Of a stretch of DNA of 11,942 bases, positions 1 through 6,721 are shown piece after piece. Each line of letters opens with the position of its first letter. Positions within the stretch are counted from its first letter, which is position 1. The notes below the pieces were generated by a model. That model was given only the letters and a program-made list of their open reading frames with translations, did not search any database and was not told where the DNA came from. Source of the DNA: Anaerolineales bacterium (GTDB lineage: Bacteria > Chloroflexota > Anaerolineae > Anaerolineales > E44-bin32); the NCBI GenBank assembly GCA_030668545.1, contig DAOUTT010000029.1, positions 1-11,942 of the forward strand, written 5' to 3'. The position numbers and the translations under genes are program-made.

Positions 1-1
1 C

Positions 2-643
2 GGATCGATGGATATGGAGAACATCGTTGAAGCGCAGAGCCCGATTGCTTTCATTATTCTGGCGCCGATCGCGGCACTTATATTCTTCGTAAGCTCGCTG
101 GCAGAAATAGGCCGAGCGCCATTCGATCTGCTCGAGGCGGAATCCGAAATCGTGGCCGGTTTCCATATCGAGTACTCGGGTTTGAAATTCGGGATGTTCT
201 TCGTGGCGGAATTCCTCCATGCTTTCACCATTTCAGCTTTGACCGCCACGCTCTTCCTCGGCGGTTGGAGAGGTCCCTGGGCGGAGCTGTACCCATTGCT
301 TGGGCTGTTCTACTTCATCATTAAAACATCCATCGTATACTTTGTCGTTATCTGGATTCGTGGTTCATTCCCGCGTATTCGTATCGACCATATGAATAAC
401 CTCAATTGGAAAATGATTACACCTTTAGCGCTGGCGAGCTTGATTTTTACAGCAATTGCCGAGAAGGTGGCAACAGAGTATGGAATTAACCGGCTCGGAA
501 TTCACGTGGGCGCTAACATTTTCTTATTTATCATCATGCTGGCGGTGATTCGCCTTAATGCCCGCGCGGCACGTTCACGAGTCAAAGCAAACAGTGTGAA
601 TAAGACGGTCGCGGCCTCCAGCGGGTCGTCACCGGGAAGTTAG
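2..643 (+). CDS. nuoH: NADH-quinone oxidoreductase subunit H, 3' part
   Basis: NuoH is the membrane subunit at the junction of the two arms of complex I and forms much of the quinone-binding chamber. The window starts inside the gene; the frame is open from base 2, so the N-terminal part lies upstream. The family signature EIGRAPFD is at nt 104-127, followed by the acidic loop LLEAESEIVAGFHIEYSG and the next helix FGMFFVAEF, all typical of the quinone-site loop and the helix after it. After the usual last helix (around WKMITPLALASLIF) the protein continues with another hydrophobic segment (nt 506-559, GANIFLFIIMLAVIRL) and a basic, Ser/Gly-rich tail. E. coli NuoH, as I recall it, ends before this segment, so there is probably one extra transmembrane helix. 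The stop TAG is 18 bases before nuoJ. nuoI, which usually follows nuoH, is absent here. Confidence 0.96.
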   Translation, partial: GSMDMENIVEAQSPIAFIILAPIAALIFFVSSLAEIGRAPFDLLEAESEIVAGFHIEYSGLKFGMFFVAEFLHAFTISALTATLFLGGWRGPWAELYPLLGLFYFIIKTSIVYFVVIWIRGSFPRIRIDHMNNLNWKMITPLALASLIFTAIAEKVATEYGINRLGIHVGANIFLFIIMLAVIRLNARAARSRVKANSVNKTVAASSGSSPGS

Positions 644-661
644 TTCGATGAGAGTGTGTGC

Positions 662-1204
662 ATGCTGACACTGACTCAAATTGTATTTCTCGTCGCTGCC
701 GCTATTACGTTGCTCGCAGCCTTCATGGTGGTCACCAGCCGGTCCATGGTGCACGCCGCGCTGTGGTTGATCATGACATTAGCTGGAGTTGCGGTGTTCT
801 TCGTCCTGCTGAACGCAGGTTTCCTGGCGGTTGTGCAAGTCGCAGTTTATATCGACGCTATTGCGATCATGATCATCGTCGTAGTTATGCTCACACGTCA
901 TTCAATGGGGATTCAAGACCGACAGAAAAATAAAACCTGGTGGGCGGCCGTAATCGCTGCTTCTCTTTTGTTTGGTAGTTTGGTTCTGATGTTCACACAA
1001 GCCCCGCTGCTGGGCGCTGAAGCACCAGCTCTCACAATGGGAGCGGAGGCGATGCTCGAGGAGCTTGGATTGGCGCTGGTTGATGTAGACCGCTATATCG
1101 TTCCCTTCGAGGTCGCTTCGGTGCTTTTGCTGGCTGCATTAGTCGGTTCGATCATCGTCGCCTGGCCCGGGCGGAAGAGCCAGGATCAGGAGGATGAGTC
1201 ATGA
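662..1204 (+). CDS. nuoJ: NADH-quinone oxidoreductase subunit J
   Basis: NuoJ (ND6 homologue) is a small membrane subunit linking the quinone site to the pump modules. The 180-residue product has about five hydrophobic segments. Its third helix carries the family motif VVQVAVYIDAIAIMII (residues 57-72). In most NuoJ proteins the position after Y63-I64 is glycine; here it is Asp65. I chose ATG at 662 because the purine-rich GAGAG at 650-654 lies 7 bases upstream; the in-frame GTG at 656 would be only 1 base from it. The last codons overlap the nuoK start as ATGA (1201-1204), so translation of the two is probably coupled. Family assignment is firm from the motif and the nuoH-nuoK context. Confidence 0.95.
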   Translation: MLTLTQIVFLVAAAITLLAAFMVVTSRSMVHAALWLIMTLAGVAVFFVLLNAGFLAVVQVAVYIDAIAIMIIVVVMLTRHSMGIQDRQKNKTWWAAVIAASLLFGSLVLMFTQAPLLGAEAPALTMGAEAMLEELGLALVDVDRYIVPFEVASVLLLAALVGSIIVAWPGRKSQDQEDES

Positions 1205-1509
1205 TCCCCTTGTCCTGGTACATCATTTTGGGCGCGGCTCTCTTTAGCATCGGTATCTACGGTGCGCTTGCGCGACGGAATGCTTTGGCGATCCTGATGG
1301 CGATCGAGCTCATGCTGAACGCTGTTAATCTGAACCTGGTTGCTTTCTGGCGCTACCTGACACCGAATATGGTTGCCGGCAAGGTGTTCGCGTTAGTGGT
1401 CTTTACGGTGGCAGCCGCTGAGGCGGCTGTCGGTTTGGCTTTGATTATCTCGATCTATCGGCGGCGTCACACGATCGCTGTCGAAGAGATCGATATGATG
1501 AAGTGGTAG
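1201..1509 (+). CDS. nuoK: NADH-quinone oxidoreductase subunit K
   Basis: NuoK (ND4L homologue) is a three-helix membrane subunit that carries buried glutamates in the proton path of complex I. The 102-residue product is the usual length. It contains both conserved glutamates: E36 in AIELMLNAVNLN and E74 in AAAEAAVGLALI (equivalent to E36 and E72 of the E. coli protein). The start overlaps the nuoJ stop by four bases (ATGA), which suggests coupled translation. A purine-rich stretch AGGATCAGGAGGATGAG lies just upstream, inside nuoJ, and can serve as ribosome binding site. Nothing in the protein looks degenerate. Confidence 0.97.
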   Translation: MIPLSWYIILGAALFSIGIYGALARRNALAILMAIELMLNAVNLNLVAFWRYLTPNMVAGKVFALVVFTVAAAEAAVGLALIISIYRRRHTIAVEEIDMMKW

Positions 1510-1519
1510 GCGAGGTGTT

Positions 1520-3655
1520 ATGCAAATCGAGACCCTAATCTGGCTCATCCCTCTCCCGCCGATTCTGGCGTTTTTCACGATCGTGCTTGGGACGAATCGC
1601 AATAACCGTTTGAGCCACATCATAGCGATAGGCTCAATGGTTGTCTCGTGGGGCTTGGCGATGGTGGTGTTCTTCAACGCCGTCACGACCGAAGGTCTCG
1701 GACACCATCCATTCCACTCATCGATCGCGTGGATACCGACAGGCGATACCGCACTGCGAATTGGGGTGCTTATCGACCCTCTAGGTGCGCTGGCTCTTTT
1801 CTTCGTTGCCTGGACATGTCTGGCGATCTTCCTCTACAGCGTCGGTTATAACAATTACGGCAAACCGCGTGACCCTGAGGATCGTGCCGGTCTTCCCCCT
1901 CGCGCCGGTGGAATTGAGCCGATGTATGCTCGCTTCTTCGCCTTCATCTCGCTTTTTGCATTTGGAATGCTGACCCTGGTCATCTCAGATAACCTGCTTC
2001 TGCTGTTCGTCGGTTGGGAGATCATGGGCTTGTGCTCCTACCTGTTGATTGGCTTCTGGTACGGAAAACCATCGGCGCGCGATGCAATGATCAAGGCCTT
2101 CATGACAACGCGAGTCGGCGATGTCTTCATGCTGTTGGGTCTGGTTTACCTCTACTCGGCTACCGGCACACTCAGCTACCGGGAGATCTTATACAACGAG
2201 CATGTGCTCGGGATGCTGACAAATACTCCGTCCGTGATCCCGGCCCTCTCGACTGCCGGATTGATCGGCCTGCTGCTCTTTATTGGAACGGTTGGAAAAT
2301 CAGCGCAATGGCCGCTTCACGTGTGGCTTCCAGACGCGATGGAAGGACCAACTCCGGTCTCGGCCATGATCCACGCGGCAACGATGGTTTCCGCCGGTGT
2401 CTATCTCATTTTGCGCTTCTTCCCGCTGATCACCGCCGGCTGGCACGAGGGCGGCCCGCTGACGCCGACGATGCTCGTGATCTCGTTCATCGGCGCGTTT
2501 ACGGCGCTCTTCGCGGCAACGATCGCGCTAGCGCAGAACGACATTAAACGCGTGCTGGCATACTCCACAATCTCTCAATTGGGATTCATGGTCGCAGCAG
2601 TAGGGATCGGAGCTTACGTCGCCGCCGCGTTCCATTTGATCACCCACGCTTTTTTCAAGGCGCTCTTGTTCCTGGGTTCGGGCTCCGTCATTCACGGTGT
2701 GGAGCATGGTGTTCAACATACAAATGAACACATCGACGCCCAGGATATGTTCAATATGGGCGGTCTGCGCAAGAAGATGCCGGTCACATTCGTCACATTC
2801 CTGATCGGCGGGTTTGCGCTCTCAGGTTTCCCGTTGATCACGGCTGGTTTCTGGTCGAAGGATGAGATACTGGCCGACGCGTTCGCTCACGGGCACCTGG
2901 CGGTGTTCATCACGCTCGCCCTGGCGGCCTTCCTGACCGCCTTCTATACCATGCGTCAGATCACGCTGACTTTCCTCGGTGAGCCGCGAACAAAGGCAGC
3001 GGAGCACGCTCACGAATCAGTCTGGACGATGACGCTGCCGCTGATCGTACTTTCCTTCTTCGCCATCGCTGCGGGTTGGGTTGGCATCCCCGAGGGGTTC
3101 CCTGCGATCGGCGGGATCATTCCCAATTGGTTCCATGATTTCATCTCCGGAACGCTGCTCGAACACCCACAGGCGGTCGCTTTCAATCCTGTGCCACTGA
3201 TCGTTTCGATCGGTGTGGCCCTGGGTGGTTTGCTCCTCGGCTGGCTGGTCTATCGGCGAGTGCCGGCCGGCGGGGAAGATCCGGTGAAAAAGCTTCTCGG
3301 CCCGATCTACTCAGTCCTGCGCAATAAATACTATTTCGACGAACTGTATTCCGCCGTCATCGTTCGTCCGGCGTACTGGTTTGCGGAAACATTCGTTTAT
3401 CGTTGGATTGACCGGGGCGTCATCGACGGTTTCCTGCATTGGGTCGGGCGTACGTCGCTGCGCATCGGGGACTTCTTACGCAATTCCATCGACCTGCCCA
3501 TCGTGAATGGCGGCGCCGACTTCATCGGCGAGGGTGTGAAGAAAAGCGGCAAGACTGCCCGCGTCATTCAAACCGGACGCGTGCAGGAGTATTTGATCAT
3601 CGGCATGGTATTCGTTGGGATCGTGCTATCGTACATCCTGGTTCTGCGACCATAG
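1520..3655 (+). CDS. nuoL: NADH-quinone oxidoreductase subunit L, long form
   Basis: NuoL (ND5 homologue) is the distal antiporter-like subunit of complex I; its C-terminal lateral helix runs along the membrane arm. The start ATG follows GAGGTG (1512-1517). The proton-path residues are intact: E167 (GWEIMG), K260 (VGKSAQWP), H285 (MIHAATM), H376 and K380 (THAFFKALLF), and K447 (FWSKDEI). At 711 residues it is about 100 longer than the E. coli protein. Two stretches stand out. One is a polar insert of roughly 20 residues at 111-135 (Pro, Arg and Asp rich) between SVGY and YARFF. The other is the lateral-helix region between FDELY (606-610) and QTG (684-686), about 27 residues longer than in the one-nuoM alphaproteobacterial form I recall. 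That length fits a complex holding four antiporter-like subunits. The last helix is at about 691-708. Confidence 0.97.
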   Translation: MQIETLIWLIPLPPILAFFTIVLGTNRNNRLSHIIAIGSMVVSWGLAMVVFFNAVTTEGLGHHPFHSSIAWIPTGDTALRIGVLIDPLGALALFFVAWTCLAIFLYSVGYNNYGKPRDPEDRAGLPPRAGGIEPMYARFFAFISLFAFGMLTLVISDNLLLLFVGWEIMGLCSYLLIGFWYGKPSARDAMIKAFMTTRVGDVFMLLGLVYLYSATGTLSYREILYNEHVLGMLTNTPSVIPALSTAGLIGLLLFIGTVGKSAQWPLHVWLPDAMEGPTPVSAMIHAATMVSAGVYLILRFFPLITAGWHEGGPLTPTMLVISFIGAFTALFAATIALAQNDIKRVLAYSTISQLGFMVAAVGIGAYVAAAFHLITHAFFKALLFLGSGSVIHGVEHGVQHTNEHIDAQDMFNMGGLRKKMPVTFVTFLIGGFALSGFPLITAGFWSKDEILADAFAHGHLAVFITLALAAFLTAFYTMRQITLTFLGEPRTKAAEHAHESVWTMTLPLIVLSFFAIAAGWVGIPEGFPAIGGIIPNWFHDFISGTLLEHPQAVAFNPVPLIVSIGVALGGLLLGWLVYRRVPAGGEDPVKKLLGPIYSVLRNKYYFDELYSAVIVRPAYWFAETFVYRWIDRGVIDGFLHWVGRTSLRIGDFLRNSIDLPIVNGGADFIGEGVKKSGKTARVIQTGRVQEYLIIGMVFVGIVLSYILVLRP

Positions 3656-3677
3656 GATATAGATCGGAATCTTAGAC

Positions 3678-3682
3678 GGAGA
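3678..3682 (+). promoter_or_regulatory. ribosome binding site deciding the nuoM GTG start
   Basis: GGAGA at 3678-3682 lies 7 bases before the GTG at 3690. No ATG is close enough, so the GTG is taken as the start of nuoM. Confidence 0.7.
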
Positions 3683-3689
3683 CACGTCT

Positions 3690-5228
3690 GTGGCATTTTT
3701 GCAAGCGCATCTGCTAACACTCATCCTTTTCTCGCCGCTGGCTGGCGCAGTATTGCTGTTGTTGATCCCGCGTGAACGCCTGCAAGCTATCCGTTGGGTT
3801 GCGCTGCTCGTTAGTCTGATCCCGTTCGGCCTTGCGTTGTTCCTGTGGTTTGCTTACCAACCCGGAGTACAAGGTTACCAATTCGTGGAGCAGGCGATCT
3901 GGTATGAGGCGATTGGCTCGAGTTACCACCTCGGCGTAGATGGCATATCCGTGCCGATGGTACTGCTCACTACTTTGCTCACTCCGCTGGCGATCCTGAT
4001 TTCATGGAGCATTGAAGATAACGTTCGCTCCTATATGGCGCTCTTCCTGCTTCTGGAAACAGGGATGCTCGGCGTTTTCATGTCGCTAGATTTGCTGATT
4101 TTCTTTGTATTCTGGGAAATTGGATTGATCCCCATGTATTTCCTGATTAATCAGTGGGGAAGTGGGAATCGTGAGTACGCCTCTTTTAAGTTCCTGATCT
4201 ACACCATTGCCGGGTCACTTGGTTTGTTGTTGGCGATTCAGATGATTGGCGTCGCCTCGGGGACGTTTGACCTTATCGTGATCACCGAGAAATGGTCTAC
4301 GCTGAACCAGTCTCTAACACTATTTGGGCTGCCGATCACGCTTGCGATCGGCACAGTGAAGAAGATTGCCTTCTGGGCGTTCGTGGTCGCTTTCGCGATC
4401 AAAATCCCCATATGGCCGTTCCACACGTGGCTTCCGGATGCTCACACGGAAGCTCCCACTGCGGGGTCGATGATCCTGGCCGGGGTGCTGCTCAAGCTTG
4501 GCGCTTATGGTTTCCTGCGTCTGGTGCTGCCGCTCTATCCGGTCGAAGCGAAATACTTCGCCGGCGCACTGGGATTGCTTGCCGTACTGGCCATCGTTCT
4601 GGGGGCGTTTGCCTCCTGGGGGCAGGACGATTTCAAGCGCCTTGTGGCATATTCCTCTGTGAATCACATGGGATTCGTCGTTCTCGGTATAGCCGCCGCG
4701 GCGTTCGCCCAAGGGACGATGCAGGCGGATGATGCCGTGCTCGCAATCAACGGCGCGGTGCTGCAGATGTTCAACCATGGCTTATCTGCAGCGGGGATGT
4801 TCCTGCTTGTGGGAGTGGTCTACGATCGTGCGCACACTCGAGATCTAAACAAGCTTGGTGGCCTTTTCCCCGTAGCGCCGATCTACGGCGGCATCCTGAT
4901 CTTCACTGCCATGGCTTCACTCGGACTCCCGGGCTTGAACGGGTTTGTGTCGGAGTTCCTCGTCGTTCGGGGCTCATGGCCGATTTTCACACTCTACACT
5001 GCACTCTCTATGGTAGGTCTCCTGATTACAGGTGCTTACATCTTGAAGGGTCTTGCCAAGGTGCTGCATGGCCCGCTGAACGAGAAGTGGCTCGGCCATA
5101 AGATGGAGATTAATCGCCGTGAGATCATCGCCATTGCACCGCTTATGTTTCTGATGCTCCTTATCGGCGTTTGGCCTGCCTGGATATTGAATGTCATCAA
5201 TCAGACTGTGAAATTTCTGTTCGGTTGA
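3690..5228 (+). CDS. nuoM: NADH-quinone oxidoreductase subunit M, first copy
   Basis: NuoM (ND4 homologue) is an antiporter-like proton-pumping subunit in the middle of the membrane arm. The 512-residue product is close to the family length. All key residues are present: E143 (FWEIGLIPMYF), K238 on helix 7 (FAIKIPIWPFHTWLPDAH), H245, K269 on helix 8 (LLKLGAYG), the QDDFKRLVAYSSVNHMG block (311-328), H363 (FNHGLSAAGMF) and E422 on helix 12 (FVSEFLV). This copy therefore looks like a complete, canonical pump. It starts with GTG behind a good ribosome binding site, 34 bases after nuoL. A paralogue follows after 20 bases. The two proteins share the same blocks but differ widely elsewhere, so the duplication looks old. 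Confidence 0.96.
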   Translation: MAFLQAHLLTLILFSPLAGAVLLLLIPRERLQAIRWVALLVSLIPFGLALFLWFAYQPGVQGYQFVEQAIWYEAIGSSYHLGVDGISVPMVLLTTLLTPLAILISWSIEDNVRSYMALFLLLETGMLGVFMSLDLLIFFVFWEIGLIPMYFLINQWGSGNREYASFKFLIYTIAGSLGLLLAIQMIGVASGTFDLIVITEKWSTLNQSLTLFGLPITLAIGTVKKIAFWAFVVAFAIKIPIWPFHTWLPDAHTEAPTAGSMILAGVLLKLGAYGFLRLVLPLYPVEAKYFAGALGLLAVLAIVLGAFASWGQDDFKRLVAYSSVNHMGFVVLGIAAAAFAQGTMQADDAVLAINGAVLQMFNHGLSAAGMFLLVGVVYDRAHTRDLNKLGGLFPVAPIYGGILIFTAMASLGLPGLNGFVSEFLVVRGSWPIFTLYTALSMVGLLITGAYILKGLAKVLHGPLNEKWLGHKMEINRREIIAIAPLMFLMLLIGVWPAWILNVINQTVKFLFG

Positions 5229-5248
5229 TCGAGGTCTTGAGAGTATTT

Positions 5249-6721
5249 ATGGAAGCACCAATTCTTAGCATCGTCGTCTTCACACCGATCGTATTCGGGG
5301 TCGTCCTGTTCTTCTTCCCCGCGGAAAGACACCGCGAGATTCGCATCTTCGCGCTGACCGGTGCGTCGATAGCGCTTGCTCTCTCACTTTGGGCTTATTT
5401 CACGTACGACCTAGCCCTCGGCGGATACCAGCTAGTCGAACACTACCCCTGGGTTCCGAGGCTCGGGATCTCCTACCACGTCGGTGTAGACGGGATGAAC
5501 GTCCCGCTGGTGTTGCTGACAGGAATTGTGATGTTCACGGGGGTTTTGGTTTCCTGGGGGATCGACGACCGCCCGCGCGAGTTTTTCGGGTTCTTGTTCA
5601 TCCTTGCAACAGGTGTTTTCGGCGTTTTCGTTTCACTTGACCTGTTTCAGCTTTTCTTCTTTTACGAAATAGCGGTCTTCCCGATGTACCTGCTCATCGC
5701 TATCTGGGGTTGGAAAGTCACACGCGAGTACGCGGCGATGAAGCTCACGCTATATCTCTTTATCGGCTCTGTCGTCGCTCTTATCGGTGGTTTGGCAATG
5801 TATTTCGCCAGTGGGACTCATTCCTTCAGCCTTTTCGCCCTCGAGCAGGCGGGTTTCTCAGTGGACTTTCAGCGCTTCTGGTTCCCGTTTGTATTCTTCG
5901 GTTTCGCCGTGCTCGGCGGCATTTTCCCGGTACACAACTGGTCGCCAGACGGCCACGTGGCCGCACCAACGGCGGTTTCGATGTTTCACGCTGGGGTGCT
6001 GATGAAGGTCGGCGCCTTCGCAGCGCTGCGGGTTGGAATCATGCTCCTTCCCGAGGGGGCGAAGTTCTGGGCGCCGCTGATCCTGGGGCTGGCTACGGTC
6101 AACGTCGTGTACGGCGCTTTCATTGCCTCAGTCCAGTCTGACTTTAAGTATGTCATTGGATTCTCGTCGGTCTCGCATATGGGGCTTGTGATCCTGGGTT
6201 TCGCTACATTGAACTTGACTGGAATAACGGGTGCGGGGATCCAGATGTTCTCGCATGGTGTAATGACGGCGCTCATGTTCGCTGTCGTTGGGTTGGTTTA
6301 TGATCGGGCGCATACCCGCGAAATCCCCAAACTGGGGGGTTTTATTAAAGTCATGCCCTTAGCCGGAATCGCTTTCATCATCGCCGGCCTCGTGTCGATG
6401 GGTATGCCTGGTTTCTCCGGCTTCGTCGCTGAATTCCCGATCTTCATGGGTTTGTGGCAGAGCCAACCGATCGTCGCTATCATCGCCGCGATCTCAATTG
6501 TGATCACCGCGGGCTATATCATGCGCGTCATCGGACGGGTCTTCTTCGGCGAGATGCCTGAAGAATTCAAAGGACATATCACGCCGATCAACAACTTCGA
6601 TAAAATCGCACTCGTCATCCTGTCTGGAATATTAATTCTCGTCGGTGTCTATCCCTCAATTATCGCCCCGCTGGTTGAATCGGGAGCACAGGCAGTTATG
6701 GCATTGGTCGGAGGTGCCTAA
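5249..6721 (+). CDS. nuoM: second NuoM-type subunit (NuoM2), helix-7 Lys missing
   Basis: This is a second antiporter-like NuoM-family subunit of 490 residues, presumably the fourth pump-like module of this complex I. I chose ATG 5249 (GAGAG at 5239-5243, 5 bases upstream); an in-frame upstream extension to 5171 would overlap nuoM and gives a non-hydrophobic N-terminus. Family blocks are clear: HVGVDGMNVPLVLLTG (77-92), E140 (FFYEIAVFPMYLL), PVHNWSPDGHVAAPT (227-241), K253 (LMKVGAFA), QSDFKYVIGFSSVSHMG (296-312), H336 (FSHGV) and E395 (FVAEFPIF). Aligned without gaps to NuoM across PFHTWLPD/PVHNWSPD, the helix-7 lysine K238 of the first copy becomes L222 (FAVLGGIFP). H247 (MFHAGV) stands where the first copy has Leu and where NuoL has His. 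It could be a partial pump or a structural spacer. MrpD is unlikely given the nuo context. Confidence 0.93.
   Translation: MEAPILSIVVFTPIVFGVVLFFFPAERHREIRIFALTGASIALALSLWAYFTYDLALGGYQLVEHYPWVPRLGISYHVGVDGMNVPLVLLTGIVMFTGVLVSWGIDDRPREFFGFLFILATGVFGVFVSLDLFQLFFFYEIAVFPMYLLIAIWGWKVTREYAAMKLTLYLFIGSVVALIGGLAMYFASGTHSFSLFALEQAGFSVDFQRFWFPFVFFGFAVLGGIFPVHNWSPDGHVAAPTAVSMFHAGVLMKVGAFAALRVGIMLLPEGAKFWAPLILGLATVNVVYGAFIASVQSDFKYVIGFSSVSHMGLVILGFATLNLTGITGAGIQMFSHGVMTALMFAVVGLVYDRAHTREIPKLGGFIKVMPLAGIAFIIAGLVSMGMPGFSGFVAEFPIFMGLWQSQPIVAIIAAISIVITAGYIMRVIGRVFFGEMPEEFKGHITPINNFDKIALVILSGILILVGVYPSIIAPLVESGAQAVMALVGGA
6710..6716 (+). promoter_or_regulatory. ribosome binding site for nuoN inside nuoM2
   Basis: GGAGGTG at 6710-6716 is a near-perfect anti-16S match placed 5 bases before the nuoN GTG. 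It lies in the last codons of nuoM2, whose TAA (6719-6721) directly abuts the GTG, so it both fixes the GTG start and suggests translational coupling. Confidence 0.8.

Noticed and set aside
2014..2547. Plus-strand open frame of 177 codons inside nuoL
   Set aside because: Out-of-frame shadow of nuoL with no family features.
4320..4778. Minus-strand open frame of 152 codons inside nuoM
   Set aside because: Lies wholly opposite a well-supported gene, has a charged composition with no recognisable motif, and no ribosome binding context of note.
5171..5248. Longer N-terminus for nuoM2
   Set aside because: It would overlap the end of nuoM and add 26 polar residues before the normal hydrophobic start; ATG 5249 fits the family.
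5710..6141. Plus-strand open frame of 143 codons inside nuoM2
   Set aside because: Arg-rich shadow of the second nuoM; the main frame carries all conserved blocks.
5249..6721. NuoM2 as an MrpD-type cation antiporter subunit
   Set aside because: It sits between nuoM and nuoN, no other mrp genes are nearby, and its blocks (FYEIAVFPMY, YDRAHTRE) match NuoM.
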